DNA of 64,000 nt, from positions 310,001 through 374,000 of the forward strand of contig NZ_JAPEPT010000004.1 of assembly GCF_026339995.1 (NCBI RefSeq), given 5' to 3'. Positions 16,713 to 25,641 of the stretch are shown here, one piece after another. The translations under genes were made by a program, and so were the position numbers. This DNA comes from Streptomyces sp. NBC_01481. GTDB taxonomy: Bacteria; Actinomycetota; Actinomycetes; Streptomycetales; Streptomycetaceae. The notes under the pieces are model-generated. The model was not told the DNA's origin, did not search any database, and saw nothing but the letters and a program-made list of their open reading frames with translations. Position 1 is the stretch's first letter. Each line of letters starts with the position of its first letter.

Positions 16713-18551
16713 GTGTCGCTCTTCACGCGCTCCAGCCAGCTGCCGCCCGCGGACATGGCATCCACAGAGGAGGGCCCGGCGCCGGACGGCCACTCGGAGC
16801 GCACGCCGGACGACGACGCCGCGGGTCGGGACAGCACCGCAGGTGACGCCACCGGCGACGACCCGCACGAGCCCGTCGCCGGCGGCAGCCGGCGGGACAG
16901 GCATCCGGCCGCGGCGCGTGCGGTGGCGTGGGCGACCACCGCCCTGGCCGCCCTGCTCGTATTCTTCGCCCTCCTCATGCCGCAGGACGTCGCCCGCCTC
17001 ACGCCCAGCACGTTCATACGCATACCGGTGGAGGGGATACTCGGCGCCGCCGTACTGCTTGCCCTGCCGACGAGGGCGAGGCGTGCGGCGGCGGTCCTCG
17101 CCGGGGCGGTCCTCGGCATGCTGACCCTCCTCAACTTCCTCGACATGGGCTTCCATGAGGTCTTCGGCCGAGGGTTCAACCTTGTGCTCGACTGGATCCT
17201 GCTCGACGACGGCGAGTCGTTCCTCCAGGACTCGATAGGCCGGGCGGGCGCGATCGGTGTCGTCATCGTGGTCGTGATCCTCGTGCTCGCCCTGCTCGTC
17301 CTCATGACGCTGGCGGTCGTCCGGCTCAGCAACCTCATGGCCCGGCACAGCGCCGTGGCGACCCGTACGACTCTGATACTCGGGACCGCCTGGATAACGT
17401 GCGCGGCGCTCGGCCTGCAGCTCGCCGGGGCGCCGGTCGCCTCCAGGAACACCTACGCGCTCGTGCACAACCGCGTGGACCTCGTGAACGCGACCCTGAA
17501 GGACGAGAAGGCGTTCGCCAAGGAGGCCGCCGTCGACGCCTTCCGCAACACCCAGCCCGACCAGTTGCTGACCGGACTGCGCGGCAAGGACGTCATCTTC
17601 ACCTTCATCGAGAGCTACGGCCGCAGTGCGGTCGAGGACCCGTCGATGGCGCCGCAGGTCGACGCCGTACTCGCGGACGGGACCAAGCGGCTGCGCGCGG
17701 CCGGGTACTCGGCCAGGAGCGGCTGGCTCACCTCTCCGACGTACGGCGGCGGCAGCTGGCTGGCCCACTCCACCTTCGCGTCGGGCCTGTGGATCGAGAA
17801 CCAGCAGCGCTACCGCACCATCACCGCCGGGGACCATCTGACCCTGCCCGGCGCCTTCCGGAGCACCGGCGCCTGGCGGACGGTCGGCATCATGCCGGGC
17901 GTCACCAAGAACTGGCCGGAGGGAAAGTTCTACGGCTTCGACAAGGTCTACGATTCGCGGCATCTCGGGTACGAGGGCCCGGAGTTCAGCTGGTCGACCA
18001 TGCCCGACCAGTACGCCCTGAAGGCCTTCGAGCGCCTGGAGCACGGCAAGAAGCACGACAAGCCGCTGATGTCGGAGATCATCCTGACCTCCAGCCACAA
18101 CCCCTGGGCACCCCTGCCCAAGACCCTCGGCTGGGACGAGATAGGTGACGGCTCCGAATACGACGCCATCGAGAAGGCGGGCAAGGACCCCGTGGACGTG
18201 TGGAAGGACTCCGGCGAGTTGCGCGCCGAGTACGCCAAGTCCATCCAGTACTCGCTGGAGAGCCTGATCTCCTATGTGGAGAAGTACGGCAACAAGAACA
18301 CCGTGCTCGTCTTCCTCGGCGACCACCAGCCCGTGTCGAAGGTCTCCGGCGACCACGCCAGCCGGGACGTACCGATCGCGATCGTCGCCCACGACCCGGC
18401 CGTGCTGGACCGGATCTCCGGCTGGGGCTGGCAGGACGGCCTGAAGCCCGACCCGAAGGGCCCGGTCTGGAAGATGGACGCCTTCCGCGACCGCTTCCTG
18501 ACCGCGTACGGCCCGAAGCCCGGCCCCACGCCGTCCCCGGCGGCCCGGTGA
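16713..18551 (+). CDS. Membrane-anchored sulfatase-fold / LTA-synthase-like protein
   Basis: A 612-residue protein. An acidic cytoplasmic N-terminus of about 70 residues is followed by five hydrophobic segments and then an extracytoplasmic alkaline-phosphatase/sulfatase domain. The domain starts at DVIFTFIESYGRSAVED and ends with a metal-binding motif VFLGDHQPVSKVSGDHASRD. This is the layout of phosphoglycerol-transferase-like proteins that modify cell-wall polymers; the true substrate is unknown. The start is GTG 16713 with GGAAGGA upstream. It is the second gene after the ricin-domain protein in the same direction, 190 bases apart. Confidence 0.8.
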   Translation: MSLFTRSSQLPPADMASTEEGPAPDGHSERTPDDDAAGRDSTAGDATGDDPHEPVAGGSRRDRHPAAARAVAWATTALAALLVFFALLMPQDVARLTPSTFIRIPVEGILGAAVLLALPTRARRAAAVLAGAVLGMLTLLNFLDMGFHEVFGRGFNLVLDWILLDDGESFLQDSIGRAGAIGVVIVVVILVLALLVLMTLAVVRLSNLMARHSAVATRTTLILGTAWITCAALGLQLAGAPVASRNTYALVHNRVDLVNATLKDEKAFAKEAAVDAFRNTQPDQLLTGLRGKDVIFTFIESYGRSAVEDPSMAPQVDAVLADGTKRLRAAGYSARSGWLTSPTYGGGSWLAHSTFASGLWIENQQRYRTITAGDHLTLPGAFRSTGAWRTVGIMPGVTKNWPEGKFYGFDKVYDSRHLGYEGPEFSWSTMPDQYALKAFERLEHGKKHDKPLMSEIILTSSHNPWAPLPKTLGWDEIGDGSEYDAIEKAGKDPVDVWKDSGELRAEYAKSIQYSLESLISYVEKYGNKNTVLVFLGDHQPVSKVSGDHASRDVPIAIVAHDPAVLDRISGWGWQDGLKPDPKGPVWKMDAFRDRFLTAYGPKPGPTPSPAAR

Positions 18552-18587
18552 CGGGACTTTGAAGACCCGGCCTGGCGCGCCCGGTGA

Positions 18588-19013
18588 TCAGACGACCGGC
18601 TCTCCGATGCCCAGCATGTTCCCCTCGCTGTCGCGGAACCAGGCGCCGCGTTCACCCCGTGCGCCCTTGCTCGGGTAGTTCCCGTCGATCTCGGCGATCC
18701 CGCCACTCGTACGCAGTCCGGGAAGGTCGACCTCCTCGAACACGACGCCGCGTCGCCCGAGTTCCGACACGACGGCCTCGATGTCGTCGACCTCCCACCC
18801 CATCTGGGTGAAGGTGCCGGGTGACGATCCCGCGGACTGGAACAGGGCGAAGTCCACGCCTCCGCAGCGGTACAGCAGCCCGCCGGGCCGCTCGTCGACC
18901 GGTTCGAGTCCGAGCATCTCGGAGTAGAACTGCCGCGCCCGGTCCAGGTCCTGGGCGGGAAGCCTGGTCGCCACGCGTGCGCCGGCGAGAATGCTCGTGT
19001 CATGTGCGTTCAT
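18588..19013 (-). CDS. VOC (glyoxalase-like) family protein
   Basis: A 141-residue protein of the vicinal-oxygen-chelate fold. It has two beta-alpha-beta-beta-beta halves: RVATRLPAQDLDRARQFYSE with LLYRCGGVDFALF, then WEVDDIEAVVSELGRRGV with AWFRDSEGNMLGIGEP. The metal-ligand pattern His/Gln-Glu of true glyoxalase I is not obvious, so the reaction is unknown. ATG 19013 is used; a GTG three codons upstream is an alternative. It is convergent with the sulfatase-fold gene. Confidence 0.8.
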   Translation of the reverse strand: MNAHDTSILAGARVATRLPAQDLDRARQFYSEMLGLEPVDERPGGLLYRCGGVDFALFQSAGSSPGTFTQMGWEVDDIEAVVSELGRRGVVFEEVDLPGLRTSGGIAEIDGNYPSKGARGERGAWFRDSEGNMLGIGEPVV

Positions 19014-19052
19014 ACGTCCCACTGTGCCGTGAGCAGGGCGAAGGGGCAGCTG

Positions 19053-19097
19053 CGACGAAGCCGTCCGCCTGGTTTCTTGTGGCGGACGGCTTCGTCG
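19053..19097 (-). terminator. 17-bp perfect hairpin
   Basis: CGACGAAGCCGTCCGCC pairs with GGCGGACGGCTTCGTCG without a mismatch around an 11-base loop. It lies between the tRNA-like remnant and the VOC gene. It fits a terminator for transcription coming from gltD, though no U-tract follows. Confidence 0.6.
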
Positions 19098-19162
19098 TGA
19101 TGTTCAGAGATCAAGATCGGCGACGGCACATAAGTGTCCTTGGCCGCTGGACGACACCGGCG

Positions 19163-19250
19163 CGAGCCGGCGGCGGGATTCGAACCCGCGTTGCTCTCTT
19201 GACAGGAGAAGTAGCCGCAGCCTGCGCACCTGAACGAGTTTCACAGTAGC
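19163..19250 (-). other. tRNA-like remnant (T-arm and Asp-type anticodon arm)
   Basis: On the minus strand the T-arm GCGGG-TTCGAAT-CCCGC is perfect. It is preceded after a 4-base variable region by an anticodon arm TTCTC-CTGTCAA-GAGAG, whose loop has U33 and the anticodon GTC. The 3' acceptor strand would be CGCCGGC, but no matching 5' strand and no regular D-arm are found upstream. I read it as a degenerate tRNA or a scar of an old integration site rather than a working gene. Confidence 0.35.
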
Positions 19251-19283
19251 TCCGGAGCGGCTGCGCGGGCACGCGAATAATCG

Positions 19284-20792
19284 TCAGGCCACCAGGGGCC
19301 GGTCCGTAGGGGCGACGGGAGCCGGGAGCACGGTGGAGCCGGTCAGATAGCGGTCCGTCGCCGCCGCGGCGGAACGCCCCTCCGCGATGGCCCACACCAC
19401 CAGGGACTGGCCGCGTCCCGCGTCGCCCGCCACGAAGACCCCGTCCCTCCTGGTGCCGCCCGTCGCCTCGGCCGCCTCCGTCGCTTCGGCCGCGAAGGCG
19501 GCGTCCCGCGCGAAGTTCCCCCGCTCGTCCAGCCAGAGTCCCAGCTGCTCCATCAGACCTGTGCCCCGTTCGGGGCCCGAGAAGCCGAGGGCGAGCAGGA
19601 CCAGCTCCGCCGGGATCACCCGCTCGGTGTCCGGCCGCGGCTTTCTGTGCCCGGGTTCCACTTCCGACAGGCGCAGCGCGCGCACGTGTCCGGCCGGGTC
19701 CCCTTCGAAGCGGAGCGTGGCGGAGGCGAAGACCCTTGGATCCGTGCCCTCCCGCCCCCGGGCCTCCTCATGGGCGTGGGAGATCCGGTAGACCTTCGGG
19801 TACGTGGGCCAGGGCTCGGCATCCCGCCGGGAGCCGCCCGGCTCCGGATTGATGTCCAGCTGCACCACGGAGGCCGCGCCCTGGCGCAAAGCGGTGCCCA
19901 GACAGTCCGAGCCGGTGTCCCCGCCACCGACGATCACCACGTGTTTGCCCTCGGCGGTGACGGGGGGCGAGGCGTAGTCGCCTTCTCTGACGCGGTTGGC
20001 GAGGGTCAGGTAGTCCATGGCCTGATGGATGCCGTACAGCTCGCGGCCGGGGACGGGGAGCTCCCGCTGCTGCGTGGCTCCGACGGCGACGACCACGGCG
20101 TCATGGCGCCTTCTGAGCTCGGTGGCGTCGAGATCGCTGCCGATGTCCACACCCGTGCGGAATTTGGTCCCCTCCGCCCGCATCTGCTCGATGCGGCGGT
20201 CCAGGTGCCGCTTTTCCATCTTGAACGCGGGGATGCCGTAGCGCAGCAGCCCGCCGATGCGGTCGGCCCGTTCGTAGACGACGACGGTATGACCGGTACG
20301 GGTGAGCTGTTGCGCGGCGGCCAGTCCGGCGGGTCCGGAGCCGATGACGGCGACGGTCTTCCCGCTGAGCCGCTCCGGCGGCTGCGGGGAGGCGTACCCG
20401 CGCTCCCAGATCTGGTCGGCGATGGCCTGCTCGACGTTCTTGATCGTCACCGGATCGGCGTTGATGGTCAGCACGCAGGCGTCCTCGCACGGTGCCGGGC
20501 ACAGCCGCCCGGTGAACTCGGGGAAGTTGTTCGTCGCGTGCAGCCGTTCGGCCGCGGCCCGCCAGTCGCCGTGCCTCGCGTACGCGTTCCACTCGGGGAT
20601 GAGATTTCCCAGCGGGCAGCCGCTGTGGCAGAACGGTATGCCGCAGTCCATGCAGCGCCCCGCCTGCTCGGAGACGAGGGGAAGCAGGACCTGCCCCGCG
20701 TAGACCTCGTTCCAGTCGCTCAGCCGCTCCTCGACGGGGCGCGGGGGGACGGGCCGCCGGGGGGTCTTGAGGAAGCCGAAGGGGTCGGTCAT
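19284..20792 (-). CDS. gltD: Glutamate synthase small (beta) subunit, without gltB nearby
   Basis: A 502-residue FAD/NADPH-dependent GOGAT small subunit. The N-terminal half holds the two [4Fe-4S] clusters (RCMDCGIPFCHSGCPLGN and RLCPAPCEDACVL). It is followed by the FAD-binding motif VIGSGPAGLAAAQQL and the NADPH-binding VIVGGGDTGSDCLGTAL, then the C-terminal FAD motif FVAGDAGRGQSLVVWAI. It passes electrons from NADPH to the large subunit GltB, which converts glutamine and 2-oxoglutarate to two glutamates. No gltB lies on either side, which is unusual because the two subunits are normally adjacent. Confidence 0.92.
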   Translation of the reverse strand: MTDPFGFLKTPRRPVPPRPVEERLSDWNEVYAGQVLLPLVSEQAGRCMDCGIPFCHSGCPLGNLIPEWNAYARHGDWRAAAERLHATNNFPEFTGRLCPAPCEDACVLTINADPVTIKNVEQAIADQIWERGYASPQPPERLSGKTVAVIGSGPAGLAAAQQLTRTGHTVVVYERADRIGGLLRYGIPAFKMEKRHLDRRIEQMRAEGTKFRTGVDIGSDLDATELRRRHDAVVVAVGATQQRELPVPGRELYGIHQAMDYLTLANRVREGDYASPPVTAEGKHVVIVGGGDTGSDCLGTALRQGAASVVQLDINPEPGGSRRDAEPWPTYPKVYRISHAHEEARGREGTDPRVFASATLRFEGDPAGHVRALRLSEVEPGHRKPRPDTERVIPAELVLLALGFSGPERGTGLMEQLGLWLDERGNFARDAAFAAEATEAAEATGGTRRDGVFVAGDAGRGQSLVVWAIAEGRSAAAATDRYLTGSTVLPAPVAPTDRPLVA

Positions 20793-20949
20793 GCGCCGCG
20801 CCTCCAGTGTTCATTCGCGGTGCAATAGGGCGGTCTGGCCAGCCTACGCCTGCTTTGTTCCATCTCCGTCGAACGTCTGACGAGGGGGAACGGTTCGGCT
20901 GCGGGTGAACCTCGCTGCGGAGACCGGAACCCTCACGTAGGTTCCGGCC

Positions 20950-21660
20950 ATGGTTGATCATCGCTCCATTGACGTCGGGGGCATCCTGCTGAGCTTTCAG
21001 GTCTCGGGTCCCCCGGACGCTCCACCAGTCGTCCTGCTGCACGCGCTGGGCGAGGACGCGACCGACTGGAATTTCGTCGCTGCCGCGCTCGCGGCCGGCC
21101 GACGCGTCTACGCCCTCGATCTTCGCGGTCACGGCCGGAGCGCTTGGCCCGGGGAGTACTCGCTGGAGCTCATGCGGGCCGACGTCATCGGTTTCCTGGA
21201 CGCGCTCGCGCTCGACCGGGTGGACCTGATCGGGCATTCGATGGGCGGGATCGTGGCCTGCCTGCTCGCCGAGGAACATCCGCGGCGGGTGAACCGGCTC
21301 GTCCTGGAGGACGTTGCGGTTCCACGTCCGCGCGCGAAGACGACCCCGACGAGGCCGGAAGGCGAGCTGACCTTCGACTGGGACATGGTGCTCGCCATCA
21401 GGAAGCAGATCGACGCGCCTCCCGCTGCGTGGCTGGAGCGGCTGGGTCTGATCACCGCGGAGACGCTCGTCGTGGGCGGCGGTCCGCCCAGTCATGTGCC
21501 TCAGGACGGCGTGGCCGAGTTGGGCAGGCTGATCCCAGGCGCCCGGGTGGTCACCATCGCGGCCGGGCACCTGATCCACAGGGTGGAACCGAAGGCGTTC
21601 ACGGAAGCAGCGGGGACGTTCTTGGGATGTGCCGTTGAGGAGGGCCAACAGTCATGGTGA
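20950..21660 (+). CDS. Alpha/beta hydrolase
   Basis: A 236-residue alpha/beta-hydrolase. The nucleophile elbow is DLIGHSMGGIVACLLAEEHP (Ser in GHSMGG). The oxyanion region is VVLLHALGEDATDWNFV, and the catalytic His lies near the end (VVTIAAGHLIHRVEP). No signal peptide is present, so it is cytosolic. Its last bases overlap the start of the following SDR gene (ATGGTGA), so the two are co-translated and may act on the same small molecule. Confidence 0.85.
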   Translation: MVDHRSIDVGGILLSFQVSGPPDAPPVVLLHALGEDATDWNFVAAALAAGRRVYALDLRGHGRSAWPGEYSLELMRADVIGFLDALALDRVDLIGHSMGGIVACLLAEEHPRRVNRLVLEDVAVPRPRAKTTPTRPEGELTFDWDMVLAIRKQIDAPPAAWLERLGLITAETLVVGGGPPSHVPQDGVAELGRLIPGARVVTIAAGHLIHRVEPKAFTEAAGTFLGCAVEEGQQSW

Positions 21661-22490
21661 GCAAGCGAGTTGTTCTCGTTACCGGCGGTGGTACGGGGAT
21701 CGGCGCGGCCACAGCCCGTCTGCTGGGCGAGGCCGGGCACCACGTCGTTGTCTCGGGACGCCGGCCGGAGCCGTTGGAGCGGCTCGCGAAGGAGACCGGA
21801 GTTCTCGCCCACCCGTCCGACATCGGTGATCCCGACGCCGTGCGTGATCTCGTCGCGGCGTCCGTGGCTGCCTACGGCCGACTCGACGGTGTCGTGCTCA
21901 ATGCCGGCGTGGGGAGAGGTGGAGCGGTCGGCGACCTGTCGGTCGAGGACTGGGACACCGTCATGCGGACCAATGTCACCGGCCCCTTCCTGCTCCTGCG
22001 CGCCGCACTCCCGCACCTGCTGAAGGCCAAGGGCTCCGTCGTCGCCGTCGCCTCGGTCTCCGCGCTGCGCAACGGGTCGGCCAACGCCGCGTACGCAACG
22101 TCCAAGGCGGCCCTCCTCCAGCTGTGCCGCTCGCTCGCCGTCGACTACGGGCCACATGGGCTGCGCGCCAATACGGTGTGCCCCAGTTGGGTGCGTACCG
22201 AGATGGCCGACCGGCGGATGGTGCGATTCGCCGAAGAGGCGGGGCTGGGGGAGGGCGGCGTCGATGTGGCGCACGGCGTCGATGCGGCGTACGAGGAGGC
22301 GACCCGGCTGCTTCCCGCAGGCCGCCCCGGAGAGCCGCACGAGGTCGCCGAGGCGATCGCCTGGCTGCTCTCGCCCGCCGCGTCGTTCGTCAACGGGGCG
22401 GTGCTCACCGTCGACGGCGGGGCGACGGCGCTCGATCCCGGGACCGTCGCCTTCGACTTCCGCATCGAGCCCCGTGCCGAAGGCAGCTGA
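21654..22490 (+). CDS. SDR-family oxidoreductase
   Basis: A 278-residue short-chain dehydrogenase/reductase. The cofactor motif is VTGGGTGIGAATARLLGEAG, and NAG appears in VVLNAGVGRGG. The catalytic Ser lies in VVAVASVSALRNGSA and the YxxxK in AAYATSKAAL. The C-terminal FVNGAVLTVDGGATALDPG is typical of classical SDRs. It uses NAD(P)H to reduce or oxidise an unknown carbonyl/alcohol. It overlaps the preceding hydrolase by 7 bases. Confidence 0.9.
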   Translation: MVSKRVVLVTGGGTGIGAATARLLGEAGHHVVVSGRRPEPLERLAKETGVLAHPSDIGDPDAVRDLVAASVAAYGRLDGVVLNAGVGRGGAVGDLSVEDWDTVMRTNVTGPFLLLRAALPHLLKAKGSVVAVASVSALRNGSANAAYATSKAALLQLCRSLAVDYGPHGLRANTVCPSWVRTEMADRRMVRFAEEAGLGEGGVDVAHGVDAAYEEATRLLPAGRPGEPHEVAEAIAWLLSPAASFVNGAVLTVDGGATALDPGTVAFDFRIEPRAEGS

Positions 22491-22588
22491 TCCCCCTCGC
22501 TGATAGTGAATCTGCGGCACCGGCGCGCGATGATTCCGTGCCGCAGGGGGAGTCTTCCTTCCGACCGCACTCTCGAGAAGGTGGACTG

Positions 22589-23731
22589 ATGACCAACCTG
22601 CACGACACCCTTCAGGTGAGCGTCAGCAACGGATCGGTGCCGGGCGCGGTGGGCCTGGTGGCCCGCGGCGACCGCGTCGAGGTGGCGGCCGTCGGTTCCG
22701 TCGACGGCACCGCGCCGATGGCCAGGGATTCGATCTTCCGTATCGCTTCGCTCACCAAGCCCGTGGTCGCCGCGGCGGTCATGATGCTGGTCGAGGACGG
22801 CCGCATCGCGTTGGACGACCCGGTCGGCCAGTGGCTGCCGGAGCTGGCGAAGCCGACCGTCGTTCGCACGCCGGGCAGTCCGGTCGACGACGTGGTCCCG
22901 GCAGCGAGGCCCATCACCGTGCGCGATGTGCTCAGCTCCCGCGCCGGGCACGGCTTCCCGTCGGACTTCTCGCTCCCGGCGGTCCAATTGCTGTTCAGTG
23001 AGCTGAAGCAGGGACCGCCGCGGCCCCAACTCGTCGCGGCGCCGGACGAGTGGATGGGGGCGCTGTCCGGTATTCCGCTGCTGTACCAGCCGGGGGACGC
23101 GTGGCTGTACAACACATCCTCTGACATTCAGGGCGTTCTGATCGCCAGAGTCTCGGGCCGTCCGCTGCCCGTGTTCCTGGCCGAGCGGCTGTTCGAGCCG
23201 CTCGGCATGAGCGACACCGGATTCGAGGTCCCGGCCGACAAGCTCGACCGGTTCACCAGCTACTACCAAGCGGATCAGGAGGGCGCACTCGAACTGGTCG
23301 ACGCCCCCGACGGGCAGTGGAGCAGCCTCCCGGTGTTCCCGTCCGGTGCCGGGGGGCTGGTCTCGACCCTCGACGACTGGCACGCATTCGCCCGGATGCT
23401 GCTCGCCGAGGGGACCGTCGGCGGCCGCCCCCTGCTGTCGCCCGAGTCGGTGCGGCAGATGACCACCGACCAGCTGACCCCGTCCCAGCGCGCTGCGGGC
23501 ACGTTGTTCCTGGAGGGCCAGGGCTGGGGCTTCGGCGGCTCGGTCGACATCGAGGCCATCGACCCCTGGAACGTCCCGGGACGCTACGGCTGGCTCGGCG
23601 GCACCGGAACGGCAGCGCACATCACGGCGTCCACCGGCGCGGTCACCATCCTGCTCAGCCAGCGTGCGATGTCCGGACCGACTGCGCCCGATCTGATGCG
23701 GGACTTCTGGCGGTACGCGGCCGCCACCTGA
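22589..23731 (+). CDS. Serine beta-lactamase-like hydrolase
   Basis: A 380-residue class C beta-lactamase/esterase-type protein with the catalytic SxxK as SLTK (IFRIASLTKPVVAAAV) and the YxN motif in WLYNTSSDIQGVL. The third motif lies near GWLGGTGTAAH. ATG 22589 follows GAGAAGGTGGACTG; the much longer upstream frame overlaps the SDR gene and is rejected. There is no signal peptide, so an intracellular esterase or peptidase is more likely than drug resistance. Confidence 0.85.
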   Translation: MTNLHDTLQVSVSNGSVPGAVGLVARGDRVEVAAVGSVDGTAPMARDSIFRIASLTKPVVAAAVMMLVEDGRIALDDPVGQWLPELAKPTVVRTPGSPVDDVVPAARPITVRDVLSSRAGHGFPSDFSLPAVQLLFSELKQGPPRPQLVAAPDEWMGALSGIPLLYQPGDAWLYNTSSDIQGVLIARVSGRPLPVFLAERLFEPLGMSDTGFEVPADKLDRFTSYYQADQEGALELVDAPDGQWSSLPVFPSGAGGLVSTLDDWHAFARMLLAEGTVGGRPLLSPESVRQMTTDQLTPSQRAAGTLFLEGQGWGFGGSVDIEAIDPWNVPGRYGWLGGTGTAAHITASTGAVTILLSQRAMSGPTAPDLMRDFWRYAAAT

Positions 23732-23872
23732 GACCGGGCGTGGTGCGGCTTGTCGTCCCCCGCCGCCGGTTCACATGGATGGGTGCTCGACGTTGGCTCG
23801 ACGACGCGGCCTGCGAGTGCCCCCGAGGCGAGGCGCAACTGCTGGTCGGCGGGCCTGCTTGCCTTCACTTAG

Positions 23873-23904
23873 CTAACGAATGAGCGCCGTTGCTATCTCG
23901 TTAG
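23873..23904 (+). promoter_or_regulatory. Inverted repeat upstream of the sugar-binding lipoprotein
   Basis: CTAACGA (23873-23879) and TCGTTAG (23898-23904) are perfect inverted half-sites, 18 bases apart, in an AT-rich stretch about 95 bases upstream of the lipoprotein start. A regulator operator overlapping the promoter is likely; TTGACG follows at 23916. Confidence 0.5.
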
Positions 23905-23998
23905 GATTGTACTTCTTGACGCTTTTATGGGGGTGGAGTTGACTTCCAGCCACCTCGGCCGCAGTAACGCGGTCGGTCAGGGAGGTTGAGTTCCACAG

Positions 23999-25087
23999 AT
24001 GAACGCACTACTGCGTCGTTCCGCCGTTGCTGTCGCCGCATCCACCATGGCTGTCTCGCTCGCTGCCTGTGGCGGCGATGAGGGCTCGGGCGTGAGGATG
24101 AGCGACGACATCACCGTCGGTCTGCTCCTTCCGGAGAACGAGGCTGCTCGCTACGAGAAGTTCGACCTGCCGGTCATCAAGGAGAAGATCGGACAGCTGA
24201 CGAACGACAAGGGCAAGGTGGTCTACGCCAACGCGAAGCAGGACGCGACGCTGCAGAGCCGGCAGGTCGAAACGATGGTCGCCGACAAGGTCGATGTGCT
24301 GATCGTGGACGCGGTGGACTCCAAGGCCATCGCGGGCTCGATCAAGAAGGCCCACGACGCAGGTATCCCGGTCGTCGCCTTCGACCGTCTCGCCGAGGGG
24401 CCGATCGACGCCTACACCTCTTTCGACAACGAAGAGGTCGGCCATGTGCAGGGCAAGGCGCTGCTCACGGCACTCGGCGACAAGGCCAAGGACGGCCGGA
24501 TAGTGATGATGAACGGTGCCGTCACCGACCCGAACGCCGCCATGTTCAAGAAGGGCGCGCACACGGAACTCGACGGCAAGGTCAATATCGGCGAGGAATA
24601 CGACACCAAGGACTGGAAGCCGGAGAACGCCACCGCGAACATGGAGGCGGCGATCGACTCGATCGGCAACGACAAGATCGTCGGTGTCTACTCCGCCAAC
24701 GACGGCATGGCGGGCGGCGTCATCGCCGCCCTGAAGTCGGCCGGTATCTTCCCTATCCCGCCGGTCACCGGCCAGGACGCCGAGCTCGCCGCCGTGCAGC
24801 GCATCGTCGCGGGCGAGCAGTACGCCACCGTCTACAAGCCGTACGCGCCGGAGGCCGCTGCCGCCGCCGAGATGGCCATCCTGCTGGCCAGGGGCATGGA
24901 GCTCGGCATGGCTCAGACGGACGTCGACAGCCCGACCACCAAGGCCATCCCCTCGGTGCTGGTCCCTGTCATCTCTGTGACCAAGGAAAACATCGGGGAG
25001 ACGGTCATCAAGGACGGCGTCTATACGGCCGCGGAGATCTGCACCCCGAAGTACAAGGCAGCCTGCGCCCAACTCGGTCTGAAGTAG
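23999..25087 (+). CDS. Sugar-binding lipoprotein (XylF/ribose-type), orphan
   Basis: A 362-residue periplasmic-binding-protein-like lipoprotein of the Peripla_BP_4 family. The signal peptide ends in a lipobox SLAACGG, anchoring the protein outside the membrane. The body shows two Rossmann-like lobes with DVLIVDAVDSKAIAGSIKKA, GIPVVAFDRLAEGPIDAYTS and VGVYSANDGMAGGVIAALKS. These resemble D-xylose-binding proteins. No ATPase or permease gene follows, so it must pair with a transporter encoded elsewhere or act as a sensor. Confidence 0.85.
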   Translation: MNALLRRSAVAVAASTMAVSLAACGGDEGSGVRMSDDITVGLLLPENEAARYEKFDLPVIKEKIGQLTNDKGKVVYANAKQDATLQSRQVETMVADKVDVLIVDAVDSKAIAGSIKKAHDAGIPVVAFDRLAEGPIDAYTSFDNEEVGHVQGKALLTALGDKAKDGRIVMMNGAVTDPNAAMFKKGAHTELDGKVNIGEEYDTKDWKPENATANMEAAIDSIGNDKIVGVYSANDGMAGGVIAALKSAGIFPIPPVTGQDAELAAVQRIVAGEQYATVYKPYAPEAAAAAEMAILLARGMELGMAQTDVDSPTTKAIPSVLVPVISVTKENIGETVIKDGVYTAAEICTPKYKAACAQLGLK

Positions 25088-25157
25088 GACCTCACCCGGC
25101 AGCGGCACCGCGACTCCAGGGGTGCCGCGGGCCGGGCTCAGAGGGGCCGATCTGCCC

Positions 25158-25496
25158 TCAGCCCTTGTCGCCGGGCCGGTCCTGGTCGCCGCTCTCGCTG
25201 TCGGCCGCGCTGTTGAGCACCTTGAAGTCCTTGTCCAGGTGGACATCCGTCTGCATGCCGTCGGTGAGCGTGACCTCGACCTCGTAGTAGCCCTCTTCGT
25301 CGCCGACCTCGGTGCCGGTGACCGTGCCGCCGCCGGTGTGGGCGAGCGCGGCGCTGCTTGCCCTGTCGAGGGCTGGTCCGGTGATGGCCGGTGTGCTGTC
25401 GTCGTCGCCGGAGCCCGCCACGGCAATGCCCGTGCCCGCGCCGATGAGGGCGGCCGCGGCCGTCGCGCCGACGATCCACATGGTCCTGCGGTTCAT
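25158..25496 (-). CDS. Secreted or anchored PepSY-domain protein
   Basis: A 112-residue protein. The N-terminal signal/anchor is MWIVGATAAAALIGAGTGIAVAG. The rest is a PepSY-like domain (AALAHTGGGTVTGTEVGDEE, YYEVEVTLTDGMQTDVHLDKDFKVL) ending in an acidic tail. PepSY proteins are thought to act as inhibitors or scaffolds in the cell envelope. ATG 25496 follows GAGAGGCAGCAGCC. It is convergent with the sugar-binding lipoprotein and divergent from the receiver-reductase gene. Confidence 0.75.
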   Translation of the reverse strand: MNRRTMWIVGATAAAALIGAGTGIAVAGSGDDDSTPAITGPALDRASSAALAHTGGGTVTGTEVGDEEGYYEVEVTLTDGMQTDVHLDKDFKVLNSAADSESGDQDRPGDKG

Positions 25497-25641
25497 GGCT
25501 GCTGCCTCTCGCCGAGGGTTGCTGTGCGGAAACATGATGCGCCGGCCCACCTGAAGGGACGCTGAACCGGCCGACGCCGGTGGCCCGCCCAGTTGGGCAT
25601 CCGCATCGCTTTCGTGATCGATGCGGCGCATTATGGGGGGC

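Noticed and set aside
19140..19260. A tmRNA 3' end
   Set aside because: The T-arm fits any tRNA, but no tag-peptide reading frame or matching 5' domain is visible within 400 bases.
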